From NCBI RefSeq assembly GCF_004208515.1, contig NZ_SGIM01000007.1, forward strand, positions 1-64,000: 64,000 bases of DNA. The letters are read 5' to 3'. The notes beneath the pieces are model-generated. The model ran no database searches. It saw only the letters and a program-made list of their open reading frames with translations, and was not told where the DNA came from. Of this stretch, positions 26,114-36,363 are shown piece by piece. Every line of letters begins with the position of its first letter. Position 1 is the stretch's first letter. Source of the stretch: Acinetobacter halotolerans (GTDB lineage: Bacteria; Pseudomonadota; Gammaproteobacteria; Pseudomonadales; Moraxellaceae). Position numbers and translations under genes: made by a program.

Positions 26114-29100
26114 ATGAAACAAATATTAAAAACGTTAGTTGAAACGATGACGCTTCCTGAAGACAGTTATCTTGAACAAGATGCAGAAATTCTTGAGATT
26201 TTTATTGAAGAATTAGATGAGATCTTTGTTGAGTTAGAGCCATTATTAGTTCAATGGATTGAACAGTCGAGTCAGCAGAATGTGCTCACGGATATTCGTC
26301 GACATTTCCATACCCTTAAAGGTTCTGGAAGAATGGTCGGGGCAAAATCTTCTGGGGAGTTAGGCTGGACGGTTGAAGACCTTCTTAATCGTATCTTAGC
26401 TGGAACTATTCCGTTAGATACCGAAATCCAACGTTATGTACAAGCCATTTTTAATGTATATCGTTTTAAGCTTATCCATGACTTTAAAGCAGTGCGAGAG
26501 CATCTTATTGACTTGAGACCACTGGTTTTATTGGGTCAGCAATTACAACAACAGACAAGTCTTGATCCTGCATTGGCAGAATTACTCAATCTTGCACATT
26601 ATTTAAAACAAGATAGTGATCCGACAGGACTTGAGTTGAGCGACGATTTAGTTGATAACAACGTAATAGAGTTAGAACAGCGCGAATTAGATACTGAGCC
26701 CGACTTAACCAAAGCCGAAACGGAATTAGCTGAAGACGAAATACTTGCCAAAGAGACATTGGCAATTTTCTTGGAAGAGGCGGAAGAGCATCTGGCAACA
26801 ATTGATCACTTTTTGCAGGATGATCGCCAAACCAATGAGCAATACAATACTTTGATTCGAGCTTTACATACGCTTCGTGGTAGCTCTGCGATGGCGCATG
26901 TGGATCATATTTTTGAAGCAAGCTCGAAAGTTGAAAATCTATTTAAAACATTATTACAAGATGAGCTGGACTCAAGTTCAAATGAAACCGCTTTACTAAC
27001 GCATTATGCTCAATTCGTTCGTGATTATTTGCACAGTTTAAAACAACAAGATGCACAGCAGAAATCTGATGAAATCTCCGCCACATTCAATGCGGCATGG
27101 GACAGCTATGATTTCCAATTAGAAGAACAACATAATGGTTCGGTACGACCACAAGGTCTAGTTTCTCAGTTGCTGGAACTTAATATTCATGATCTGCTCG
27201 ATGTGGAATCTGATTTTGAGAAACGAGCTCGTGCAGAATTTCCTCAATATCTACAGCAGCTTAGTCAACAAGCTGAAATTTTGTTGCAACATACACACCA
27301 TCACGCAACGATAGGGATGTATCAATATACAAGTTTGTTGCGTTCAAGTTATCAAGATTTAATTTTTAAGCCAAACTTACTTCATTTAGATTATGCATTC
27401 GAGTTATACCATCAAGTCCATCAACAATTTACTCAATTATTTGATACCTTGGCAGCGGGACAGCGTGTCACTTTAACCAAAGTGCATGAGCGTGTTTTAA
27501 ATGAGCTCAGTTCATTTACACAACAGAATGTTGAGTCGCTAGATCAGCCTGTTTTAGACATATCTGAAGACTCACTACTCGCGCTAACTGATGATGATAA
27601 AGACAATTTACCTACTCAGATGGCTACAACTGATTTAACGGCTCAATTTGCTTTGGACAAACAGCAATTACAATCAGCCGAAGCAAATCGCGATTTTGAT
27701 CCTGATCTCTTGGATATTTTCCTAGAAGAAGCGGATGAGTTGTTGGCTGGGATCGATACAGATCTCAATACTTGGACCGCAGACGCTCAAAATCTCAATG
27801 CATTAAAAAATCTGATGCGCTATTTGCACACTTTGAAAGGTGGTGCAAATATGATTCAGGCCCACCATATTGGGTTGATTGCGCATGAGCTAGAAACGAT
27901 TTATGAAAAGCTTATTAATCAGCAACTTCAATCGACACCTGCGATAGTCGCGATTATTCGCTCTGTCCAAGATGATATTTCAGATCGTATTCAAACGATT
28001 CGTGATCAGCAAATAGATTATCCTTCTACTCATGTTGTAAGTGCTTTAGCACAGTTAACTGTATCCACAACAATGACTGAGGCTGAAAACAAGGTCGTCA
28101 TGTTAGCTGCTGCTGAACAGAACAAAGATGAAGACACCATAGCATCCGCCACAGATATTGCTGTTCAGACAGCTTCACATGCTGCCGTTGATGTAACAGA
28201 TCTCGCTGCTCAACTGGCGCTGGATAAACAACAATTACAATCCTCAGTATCCAATCGAAATTTTGATCCAGATTTGTTAGATATCTTCTTAGAAGAGGCT
28301 GATGAGTTGTTAGTGGGGATAGATGCTGATTTAAATACATGGACGGTTGATCATCAGAATTTAAACGCACTGAAAAATTTAATGCGCTATTTGCACACCT
28401 TAAAAGGCGGTTCAAATATGATTCAAGCGCCTTATATCGGTATGATTGCACATGAGTTAGAAACGATTTATGAAAAACTCATCAATCAACAACTACAAGC
28501 AACCCCTCAACTGATTGCATTGATTCGTTTGGTACAAGATGACATTTCAGATCGAATTCAGACGATTCGTGATCAACACGTCGATTACCCATCAACTCAT
28601 GTTGTGAAGTTACTCCAGCAAGCAGAGCAATCTGCTGGTGAGGTAAGTCATGCGCCAAGCGTTGACGCGGTTGAATCTGTCGATCAAGTTGAAGACACGC
28701 TGTCTGATACACATGAGACGATTGAACAGCAGTCTGTAATAGATCATGGTGAGCTAACAACTGAAGAATCGAGTTCAGTTGAGACAGAAGTTGCTGTTGA
28801 AGCGGAGTCGCCTGATCAAACCGTAGCGTTGATTGAGGAGGAGACTGCTGAGGATGACGTTCGTTCACTAGTAGAACAGACCTTCCTTGAAGAAGCAGAA
28901 GAGTTGTTAGAACAAGCTCAACATCTATTAAAACAATGGTTCGAGCAACGCAGTAATCGTAGTGTGTTATTACAGCTACAACGTAATGCCCATAGTTTAA
29001 AGGGCGGCGCGCGGATGGCTGAACTGGATGCAGTTGCCGTCATTGCCTATCATTTAGAAAATGCGTTTGAACAATTTGGTGTGCATCATTTTAATTCAAA

Positions 29101-31183
29101 TGTATACGACAACTTACTCAATACAGCGCTTGCATGGCTCAATGATGCTGTCTTTAAACGTCAATATGCGAATTTTGATGGTTTGAAACATAATTTAGAA
29201 AAAATGGACTTTGTTGACGTTTCAGCACAATTGCCACAAAAACTGTCTGCAAGGGATATTTTTACACCTGAATACACCATGGAGTTTGTTCAGGGAGATG
29301 GGACTGAGCCGCCATCAATGCAAGGTGAGTGGGAGTCAACTGAGCGCGTAGAACAGAACAATGAAATGATTCGTGTTTCTGCTGAGGTCATCGAGAAGAT
29401 GATTGATTTATCAGGAGAAAATGCGATTAACCGTTCACGTATCGAGATGGATTTAGGTCAGTTGGGCGGTACGTTGACGGAAATGGAACTTGCAATCAAG
29501 CGTTTGGCAGACCAATTACGTCGAATGGAAGGTGAGTTAGAGAGTCAAATTATTGCACGACATGGCGGCGAAGATGCACGTTATGCTGATTTTGACCCAT
29601 TAGAGATGGATCAATACTCATCTTTAAATCAGTTGTCAAAATCTCTTGCAGAGTCAGCATCTGACTTGGTTGACTTTAAAACGACTCTTTCAGAGAAGAT
29701 TCGTGATACGGAAGGTTTATTGTTACAACAGTCTCGTATTCAAGCAGAAATTCAAGAGAGTTTGATGCGGACACGTTTGGTGCCGTTTTCGCGGCTATTG
29801 CCACGTTTACAACGTATCGTTCGCCAAACGGCATCTACTTTGAACCGACCAACTGAACTGGTCGTAAACAATACCGAAGGTGAATTAGACCGTAGTATTT
29901 TGGAACGTTTGGTTTCTCCATTTGAGCATATGTTACGAAATGCGATTGATCACGGTATTGAAGACCGTGAGCAACGGTTATTGGTTAAAAAACCTGAAAC
30001 AGGGCACATTGTTTTAAATATCGGTCGTCAAGGTACAGATGTTGTTGTTAGCTTTAGTGATGATGGTAAAGGGATTGATGTAAATCGTATTAAAGATAAG
30101 GCGATTCAAACGGGGTTAATGACCAAAGAACAAAAACTTGATCAAGATGAGATTTTACAGTTTATCTTTCATCCTGGTTTTAGTACTGCGGCGCAGGTCA
30201 CTCAGATTTCTGGACGGGGTGTTGGTTTAGACGTTGTTCAAAGTGATATTAAAGCTTTGGGTGGGCATGTTAGTGTCAGTTCGATTTTTGGTAAAGGCAC
30301 GACCTTTACCATTCGAGTACCGACGACAGTGGCCGTCAGTGATGCACTCATGGTGAAAGCGGGCGACCAACAATTTGCTTTCCCTCTGGCACAAATTGAT
30401 CGTATCGTACGTATTTCACCGATGGCGTTAGAGCAATACTTTGATAGCCAAGAAGACTACTTCAATATTGATCAAGAGCGCTATCGTTTACGTTATTTAT
30501 CCGAATTTGTGGCAGGGCAGCCGATTCCACGCTTAAGCGGTATCGTACATTCTTTACCTGTATTGTTGATTAAAGGTGCGCAAGGTCAGACAACCGCATT
30601 GCTGATCGACCAGCTGATTGGTTCACGTGGTCAAATTGTTGTAAAACCAGTTGGACAACAATTCTCAAGTATTGGTGTGATTGCTGGGGCCACCATTCTC
30701 GGTGATGGTCAGGTCTGCTTAATTTTGGATGGTCAAAATATTGCTCGTCAAGCTCAGTCAACACCGCGTGCGAAACAAGCAGATGAAACTTATACCAAGC
30801 AACGTTATGATGAGCGTCGTTTGATTATGATTGTGGATGACTCGGTCACTGTGCGTAAGGTCACGTCACGCCTGTTAGAACGTCAGGGCTATGATGTTGT
30901 GACTGCGAAAGATGGTGTTGATGCGATAGAGCAACTAGAAACCATTAAACCTGATTTAATGTTGCTGGATATCGAAATGCCGCGAATGGATGGTTTCGAA
31001 GTCACGAATCTTGTTCGACATCATGAAATTCATCGAAACCTCCCTATCATTATGATTACATCACGTACAGGTGAGAAACACCGTGAACGTGCCCTATCAT
31101 TAGGTGTAAACCAATACATGGGTAAACCATTCCAAGAGGAAACACTTTTGGAAAATATAGATAGTTTACTTGTTGCGCGCTGA
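26114..31183 (+). CDS. chpA: Hybrid chemotaxis kinase ChpA
   Basis: A 1689-residue CheA-type histidine kinase controlling type IV pili. Order: five Hpt domains with candidate phospho-histidines H66 (HTLKGSG), H252 (HTLRGSS), H572 (HTLKGGAN), H761 (HTLKGGSN) and H960 (HSLKGGAR). A degenerate helical unit without the motif lies at about 355-475. A Glu/Ser-rich linker covers about 840-915. The dimerisation/kinase core follows (N-box LRNAIDHG near 1274-1281, SDDGKG, GRGVGLD), then a CheW domain (about 1405-1545). The C-terminal receiver has Asp1619 and Lys1671. Hpt units 3 and 4 are near duplicates. Pseudomonas ChpA has eight such units, so this form is reduced. Confidence 0.97.
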   Translation: MKQILKTLVETMTLPEDSYLEQDAEILEIFIEELDEIFVELEPLLVQWIEQSSQQNVLTDIRRHFHTLKGSGRMVGAKSSGELGWTVEDLLNRILAGTIPLDTEIQRYVQAIFNVYRFKLIHDFKAVREHLIDLRPLVLLGQQLQQQTSLDPALAELLNLAHYLKQDSDPTGLELSDDLVDNNVIELEQRELDTEPDLTKAETELAEDEILAKETLAIFLEEAEEHLATIDHFLQDDRQTNEQYNTLIRALHTLRGSSAMAHVDHIFEASSKVENLFKTLLQDELDSSSNETALLTHYAQFVRDYLHSLKQQDAQQKSDEISATFNAAWDSYDFQLEEQHNGSVRPQGLVSQLLELNIHDLLDVESDFEKRARAEFPQYLQQLSQQAEILLQHTHHHATIGMYQYTSLLRSSYQDLIFKPNLLHLDYAFELYHQVHQQFTQLFDTLAAGQRVTLTKVHERVLNELSSFTQQNVESLDQPVLDISEDSLLALTDDDKDNLPTQMATTDLTAQFALDKQQLQSAEANRDFDPDLLDIFLEEADELLAGIDTDLNTWTADAQNLNALKNLMRYLHTLKGGANMIQAHHIGLIAHELETIYEKLINQQLQSTPAIVAIIRSVQDDISDRIQTIRDQQIDYPSTHVVSALAQLTVSTTMTEAENKVVMLAAAEQNKDEDTIASATDIAVQTASHAAVDVTDLAAQLALDKQQLQSSVSNRNFDPDLLDIFLEEADELLVGIDADLNTWTVDHQNLNALKNLMRYLHTLKGGSNMIQAPYIGMIAHELETIYEKLINQQLQATPQLIALIRLVQDDISDRIQTIRDQHVDYPSTHVVKLLQQAEQSAGEVSHAPSVDAVESVDQVEDTLSDTHETIEQQSVIDHGELTTEESSSVETEVAVEAESPDQTVALIEEETAEDDVRSLVEQTFLEEAEELLEQAQHLLKQWFEQRSNRSVLLQLQRNAHSLKGGARMAELDAVAVIAYHLENAFEQFGVHHFNSNVYDNLLNTALAWLNDAVFKRQYANFDGLKHNLEKMDFVDVSAQLPQKLSARDIFTPEYTMEFVQGDGTEPPSMQGEWESTERVEQNNEMIRVSAEVIEKMIDLSGENAINRSRIEMDLGQLGGTLTEMELAIKRLADQLRRMEGELESQIIARHGGEDARYADFDPLEMDQYSSLNQLSKSLAESASDLVDFKTTLSEKIRDTEGLLLQQSRIQAEIQESLMRTRLVPFSRLLPRLQRIVRQTASTLNRPTELVVNNTEGELDRSILERLVSPFEHMLRNAIDHGIEDREQRLLVKKPETGHIVLNIGRQGTDVVVSFSDDGKGIDVNRIKDKAIQTGLMTKEQKLDQDEILQFIFHPGFSTAAQVTQISGRGVGLDVVQSDIKALGGHVSVSSIFGKGTTFTIRVPTTVAVSDALMVKAGDQQFAFPLAQIDRIVRISPMALEQYFDSQEDYFNIDQERYRLRYLSEFVAGQPIPRLSGIVHSLPVLLIKGAQGQTTALLIDQLIGSRGQIVVKPVGQQFSSIGVIAGATILGDGQVCLILDGQNIARQAQSTPRAKQADETYTKQRYDERRLIMIVDDSVTVRKVTSRLLERQGYDVVTAKDGVDAIEQLETIKPDLMLLDIEMPRMDGFEVTNLVRHHEIHRNLPIIMITSRTGEKHRERALSLGVNQYMGKPFQEETLLENIDSLLVAR

Positions 31184-31196
31184 GGAGTGAATAAGA

Positions 31197-31652
31197 ATGG
31201 TGAAGAAAGGCGCAAGCTCTGCACTGGGTCAAATTGACCAGCAAGAGTTGCAGCATTTAATTACGGTTTCAACGGGATTTATTGACGCATACATTATCGA
31301 ATGTCATCAAAACGTTCCAATGCTGTTACCGCAAAATATTGTCTTATCAGCAATGGATACGCAGACGCAAGTTGATCATATTGAATGGCATGACTTAAAA
31401 CTGCCGATTTATGCTGTAAATGATCCAACTCAGAAACAGGGTGTCGCCTTGGTAGTTGAGGGCGATGATGTTTCAGAACGCTTTGCTTTGATCTGTAATG
31501 AAATGCCTTCGTCAATTCGTTTGCGTATTTCAGAGATCGTGGATGATGAGTGTGAAATTGATGATGACAAAGTTTTTAAGTATGTGAAAATTGGGGGCAA
31601 TACATTTTATGTTCCCCATTTACAGAATATACAGACCCAATTGGGTTTATAA
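31197..31652 (+). CDS. CheW-like protein following chpA (ChpC-like)
   Basis: A 151-residue protein starting 13 nt after the chpA stop with a GAGGAG ribosome binding site overlapping the end of chpA. Its pattern (FIDAYIIECHQNVPMLLPQNIVLS, DLKLPIYAVND, VALVVEGDDVSERFALICNE) fits a divergent CheW fold, like Pseudomonas ChpC, which couples extra receptors to the pathway. It lacks the strong CheW Arg-Gly motif of PilI. Orthology to ChpC rests on position and fold only. Confidence 0.78.
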   Translation: MVKKGASSALGQIDQQELQHLITVSTGFIDAYIIECHQNVPMLLPQNIVLSAMDTQTQVDHIEWHDLKLPIYAVNDPTQKQGVALVVEGDDVSERFALICNEMPSSIRLRISEIVDDECEIDDDKVFKYVKIGGNTFYVPHLQNIQTQLGL

Positions 31653-31660
31653 AGAATAAA

Positions 31661-31702
31661 AAAAGGAGGAACTCAGTCGATGATTGAGTTCCTCCTTTTT
31701 TT
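31661..31702. terminator. Bidirectional terminator between the chp cluster and dapE
   Basis: An 11-bp stem (GGAGGAACTCA / TGAGTTCCTCC), 9-nt loop, with A and T runs on either side. It serves both converging genes. Confidence 0.93.
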
Positions 31703-31715
31703 GTCTATGTCGTTA

Positions 31716-32957
<1,242 letters not shown>

Positions 32958-32976
32958 GGTCTATTTTTTTCAAAAA

Positions 32977-33117
32977 TTACATTTTATCTTGGGTTTTTTC
33001 AGCAGATTGCGTTACTTTCTCTCCAGCTTTAGATACATCTTTACCGAAACCTTTGAACGTATTACAGCCAGTTAAAACAAAAGTGGCCATGATAGACGCA
33101 ACTAAAATTTTTTTCAT
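32977..33117 (-). CDS. Entericidin-like small lipoprotein (46 aa)
   Basis: A 46-residue lipoprotein: Lys-rich start MKKILVASIMATFVLTGC with the lipobox LTGC (cysteine 18), then NTFKGFGKDVSKAGEKVTQ and a polar tail ending TQDKM. This is the EcnA/EcnB pattern (N-T-x-K-G-x-G-x-D-x-x-x-x-G-x-x). Entericidins are small envelope lipoproteins linked to stress-induced lysis and its antidote, though roles in this genus are unproven. A GGAGAC ribosome binding site lies about 7 nt upstream, and a terminator follows. Confidence 0.9.
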   Translation of the reverse strand: MKKILVASIMATFVLTGCNTFKGFGKDVSKAGEKVTQSAEKTQDKM

Positions 33118-33235
33118 GCTTGTCTCCGACTCAATTTAATTATGGTGTATGTAAGAGGCTAAAGAAATAGCGTGAAAATGAACATAACCGTTTGATGGTA
33201 GAAGTGTTATGAAGTGTTACATACTGAAAATTTGA

Positions 33236-34102
33236 TTAAAATTGAGTTTTTTGAAATAACAGTGAGGGCTGACGAAACATATAGAATAATGGTTCGATTG
33301 TTGAATTGTAGTACAGACCATCGGTCCACCAATCCGCTGCTGATGAAGATGCGAATTGGTTTGGGCAAAGCCATTCTTGGCGCTGTAAACGATAATAAGA
33401 AAGTTGTGGAATGTGAGTTCCCCATTGTCCTAAACGACGAGAAACATTTATCCATGCTGGAGGCACTACCTCATCTTGAGAGTGAGGTAAGTAAAGTTGT
33501 CCTTTCATAACGGCAAATTTACGTTGAATCTGAATATTATTTGCTTCTGAAAACTGAAATTGACGCTCGGTAAAATGCTTTAATTTTCGATGTAAGGTAT
33601 CTTCTCTATTCAGTCCGAACCATTGTGACAAACTTAATTCGTTCTCACCAAGATAATATTTGAGAGCAACTTCCCAGTGTTCAACTTCCTGCGTTTGTTG
33701 ATTGAGCAGAAGAAAATCGATTTCACCTAAAGTGATTGCTCCTGATATTTTTTGGATACTATGTCCAAGCAATTGATAGGGATGGTAAGCATCATCCAAT
33801 AGCCAAAACCACAATAAATTTTCAAAACGTAATCCTAAACGGGTGCTTTTAAGGCGTGCGAGAAAATCAAGTAGAGGTTGTGGTTGCTGATCAAGTTGTT
33901 GTAAACGTTGTTCATATTGCTGGTACAACGTCTGCCAAGTCTGGTCATCGTGAATGGTGAACTCATTTTTCAGGTTAAGTTCACTTGGAATTTGGGCCAA
34001 AATATTGGGACTGGCAATCGCAAAAGCTAACTGCCGTACAATGGGATGCTTAAACTGTAACCATGGTTCAAAAAAAGATGGGCAGGACATTATTTTAAAC
34101 AT
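33236..34102 (-). CDS. DUF1853 family protein
   Basis: A protein of about 288 residues of the DUF1853 family, function unknown. Characteristic stretches are TRLGLRFENLLWFWL, ITLGEIDFLLLN and VEHWEVALKYYLG, followed by GLNREDTLHRKLKHFTERQ. The acidic E-x-D ... H-W-E-V-A-x-K arrangement recalls a nuclease-type (PD-D/ExK) core; that is inference. No signal peptide. The start is uncertain: ATG at 34102 has a weak GAG site, ATG at 34090 is the alternative, and a TTG lies at 34114. Confidence 0.85.
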   Translation of the reverse strand: MFKIMSCPSFFEPWLQFKHPIVRQLAFAIASPNILAQIPSELNLKNEFTIHDDQTWQTLYQQYEQRLQQLDQQPQPLLDFLARLKSTRLGLRFENLLWFWLLDDAYHPYQLLGHSIQKISGAITLGEIDFLLLNQQTQEVEHWEVALKYYLGENELSLSQWFGLNREDTLHRKLKHFTERQFQFSEANNIQIQRKFAVMKGQLYLPHSQDEVVPPAWINVSRRLGQWGTHIPQLSYYRLQRQEWLCPNQFASSSAADWWTDGLYYNSTIEPLFYMFRQPSLLFQKTQF

Positions 34103-34202
34103 GAAGCAACTCAATCATGGAAATAATAAGCTAAGTTTAAGAAACGACAATAAAAACACTTTATACTAGCACGGTTGTTTTGACGCGATGGTTAATTGCT
34201 AA

Positions 34203-34568
34203 ATGAAAATATTGTTTTGGCGTAGTTTAGTCATCATTTTTATTACCTTAGGGATAATTGGTGCAATTCTACCGGGTATGCCAACGACGGTATTTTTGAT
34301 AATCGCGGCATGGGCGGCTTCGAAAGGTTGGCCGCAAATGGATGCATGGTTACTCAATCATCCTAAATATGGACCAACCTTACGTAATTGGCGTGAAAAC
34401 GGCACTGTACCACGTAAGGCAAAATGGCTTGCCAGTATCATGATGTTGATTAGCGGTATCATCATGCTCTTTACTAATGCGCCATTTTTGGTCAAAGTTT
34501 TTACCAATGTCACCATGTTTACGGTCGCTGTTTGGCTGTGGCTCCGCCCTGAACCTGAGCGAGGATAA
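34203..34568 (+). CDS. ybaN: YbaN family (DUF454) membrane protein
   Basis: A 121-residue inner-membrane protein with about three or four hydrophobic segments. The DUF454 signature is LGIIGAILPGMPTTVFLI (residues 16-33), then AAWAASKGWP and the HPKYGPTLRNWRENGTVPRKAKW loop. The function of the family is unknown. It runs divergently from the DUF1853 gene and is followed by the repeat patch. Confidence 0.9.
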   Translation: MKILFWRSLVIIFITLGIIGAILPGMPTTVFLIIAAWAASKGWPQMDAWLLNHPKYGPTLRNWRENGTVPRKAKWLASIMMLISGIIMLFTNAPFLVKVFTNVTMFTVAVWLWLRPEPERG

Positions 34569-34571
34569 GCA

Positions 34572-34760
34572 AAGCAACGCTTTGCCCGAGCGCAAGACGA
34601 GAGCTACGCTCGAGTGGTGAGTTAATAAAAGCGAAGCTTTTTAGCTGCGCAAGACGAGAGCTACGCTCGAGTGGCAAGTTAATAAAAGCAACGCTTTGCC
34701 CGAGCGCAGACCTTGCGGAACATTGTTCCTCATATGCTCGAGTGGCGAGTTAAGCAAACT
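34572..34760. repeat. Tandem imperfect repeats after ybaN
   Basis: A segment GCGCAAGACGAGAGCTACGC continuing into TCGAGTGG...AGTTAATAAAAGC occurs at about 34590-34632 and 34647-34689, with a degraded third copy at 34703-34754. A second unit, AAAGCAACGCTTTGCCCGAG, occurs at 34572 and again at 34686, a 114-nt period. Each unit contains short inverted repeats (CGAG ... CTCG; AAAGC ... GCTTT). No coding frame uses them. With the rest of the gap to 34965 this fills about 400 nt without a gene. Confidence 0.85.
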
Positions 34761-34965
34761 TAAAGCACTGCTTTAAGGCTTTGCCCTGAGAAGCGTTTAA
34801 AGCTTCGTAAGATGAGAGCAATTAAAGTAATAAAGTAACTCGATGAACAGATCGTGGTAAGCCCTCGAAAAATTGATAAGCCACTTCTAATACAAATCAA
34901 AACTACAGAAATCTCAGCTTTTTTATGTTGAAATACAATTGTTCTATCATCGCTCGAGATAAAAA

Positions 34966-35475
34966 ATGCCCTATACACTTGAACAGGCTGATATTTTAAT
35001 TGATTTGGCACAACAAACTTTACGACTGCCAAAACATAACAAGTTTTATGTTATTTCCTCAGGCAAGAATGGTATCGGCGAACAAGAGAATAGTGGGAAG
35101 ACCCCACGAGGGTGGCATCGAGTTGCGCAAAAAATCGGGGGAGAGGCTCAAAAAAATTCAGTTTTTATTGCACGCCAGCCTACAGGTGAAATTTACGACC
35201 AACAACTTGCACAACAATTTCCACAAAGAGATTGGATTCTATCGCGAATCTTATGGCTAGATGGTTTAGAAGCTGGATTTAATCAGGGGGAGGGCTGTGA
35301 TACTTTTAAGCGATATATTTATATCCATGGCACGCCTGAGACTGAACCGATGGGGATCCCAATGTCACATGGTTGTATCCGAATGAAGAATGATGAAATT
35401 ATCGAACTTTTTGAACTAATTTCAGAACAAGCTTTGGTTTATATTTCAGAACAGGCTTTGAAAGATTCATACTGA
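34966..35475 (+). CDS. elsL: YkuD-fold L,D-carboxypeptidase/transpeptidase, ElsL-like
   Basis: A 169-residue YkuD-domain protein with the catalytic signature H121-G-T-P ... S134-H135-G-C137-I-R-M. There is no signal peptide, membrane segment or LysM domain, so it should stay in the cytoplasm. That fits the Acinetobacter protein ElsL, reported as a cytoplasmic L,D-carboxypeptidase that trims tetrapeptides in peptidoglycan recycling and affects beta-lactam tolerance. Periplasmic L,D-transpeptidases of this fold carry export signals. The frame ends about 110 nt before the tRNA promoter. Confidence 0.82.
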   Translation: MPYTLEQADILIDLAQQTLRLPKHNKFYVISSGKNGIGEQENSGKTPRGWHRVAQKIGGEAQKNSVFIARQPTGEIYDQQLAQQFPQRDWILSRILWLDGLEAGFNQGEGCDTFKRYIYIHGTPETEPMGIPMSHGCIRMKNDEIIELFELISEQALVYISEQALKDSY

Positions 35476-35583
35476 AAATGTGAATAAGTGTTTAAATAAA
35501 ATACGAAAATACCGCATTTATCAAAGAATTACTTATTTTTTAATCACTCACACGGTTTTTTCGGAAAAGTGTGTCAAAAGCGT

Positions 35584-35611
35584 TTGACACTCTGTAAAGA
35601 TTCTCTATAAT
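35584..35611 (+). promoter_or_regulatory. Strong promoter of the tRNA cluster
   Basis: Perfect TTGACA (35584-35589) and perfect TATAAT (35606-35611), 16-nt spacing, about 28 nt before the first tRNA. Confidence 0.88.
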
Positions 35612-35638
35612 GCACCTCACAAACGATAAAGACGTTAA

Positions 35639-35714
35639 GGGCGCTTAGCTCAGTTGGTAGAGCGTCTGCCTTACAAGCAGAATGTCGGCGGTTCGATCCC
35701 GTCAGCGCCCACCA
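35639..35714 (+). tRNA. tRNA-Val (UAC)
   Basis: 76 nt with encoded CCA. Acceptor GGGCGCT pairs with AGCGCCC; anticodon TAC lies in CTGCCTTACAAGCAG; T-arm GGCGGTTCGATCCCGTC. First of six tRNAs behind the strong promoter. Confidence 0.97.
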
Positions 35715-35738
35715 AGCCTTTACGTTAAAACTTCAAGT

Positions 35739-35815
35739 GCAGCGGTAGTTCAGTTGGTTAGAATATCGGCCTGTCACGCCGAGGGTCGCGGGTTCGAGCC
35801 CCGTCCGCTGCGCCA
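35739..35815 (+). tRNA. tRNA-Asp (GUC)
   Basis: 77 nt with encoded CCA. Acceptor GCAGCGG / CCGCTGC; anticodon GTC in CGGCCTGTCACGCCG; T-loop GGTTCGAGCC. Confidence 0.97.
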
Positions 35816-35859
35816 CTTAAGTTTTAACATCGTTTTACCCATAATTGCGAAATTATAGT

Positions 35860-35936
35860 GCAGCGGTAGTTCAGTTGGTTAGAATATCGGCCTGTCACGC
35901 CGAGGGTCGCGGGTTCGAGCCCCGTCCGCTGCGCCA
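35860..35936 (+). tRNA. tRNA-Asp (GUC), second copy
   Basis: Identical over 77 nt to the copy at 35739, with encoded CCA. The spacer between the copies is 44 nt. Confidence 0.97.
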
Positions 35937-36034
35937 CTTTAATTTTGTGAGATTGGGAACACCTTTGGATACAAGACTACGCACTTTGTTTGTCTTGCGT
36001 CATAAAATTGATTTTCAATCAATTTTATTCCTCA

Positions 36035-36110
36035 GGGCGCTTAGCTCAGTTGGTAGAGCGTCTGCCTTACAAGCAGAATGTCGGCGGTTCGATCCCGTCA
36101 GCGCCCACCA
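36035..36110 (+). tRNA. tRNA-Val (UAC), second copy
   Basis: Identical over 76 nt to the copy at 35639. An inverted repeat (AAAATTGATT / AATCAATTTT, 36005-36027) lies just upstream in the spacer. Confidence 0.97.
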
Positions 36111-36148
36111 TAGTTTGTGATACTTACTTCGTAAAGAAGTATACTGAT

Positions 36149-36225
36149 GCAGCGGTAGTTCAGTTGGTTAGAATATCGGCCTGTCACGCCGAGGGTCGCG
36201 GGTTCGAGCCCCGTCCGCTGCGCCA
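36149..36225 (+). tRNA. tRNA-Asp (GUC), third copy
   Basis: Identical over 77 nt to the other Asp copies. A small hairpin (ACTTC / GAAGT) lies in the spacer before it. Confidence 0.97.
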
Positions 36226-36363
36226 TTCTCTTGATATCGCTTTAAGGGAATGATTGTTTTGACAAGTATCTTATACTTGATCTCTGAAACGAGAGTTAAC
36301 TAGAAAAATCAAAGATTTTTCTCTTGCACTCGGACAAAGCTTCGCTTTGTTTATCCTCGTTCA

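Noticed and set aside
26586..28868. Frames antisense to chpA
   Set aside because: Long minus-strand frames arise from the biased codon use of chpA; none has a start signal or recognisable domain.
33214..33510. 98-residue plus-strand frame opposite the DUF1853 gene
   Set aside because: The minus-strand frame has clear family motifs; this one has none.
35845..36253. Peptides of 80-90 residues across the tRNA cluster
   Set aside because: They are translations of the tRNA genes themselves, a common false call.
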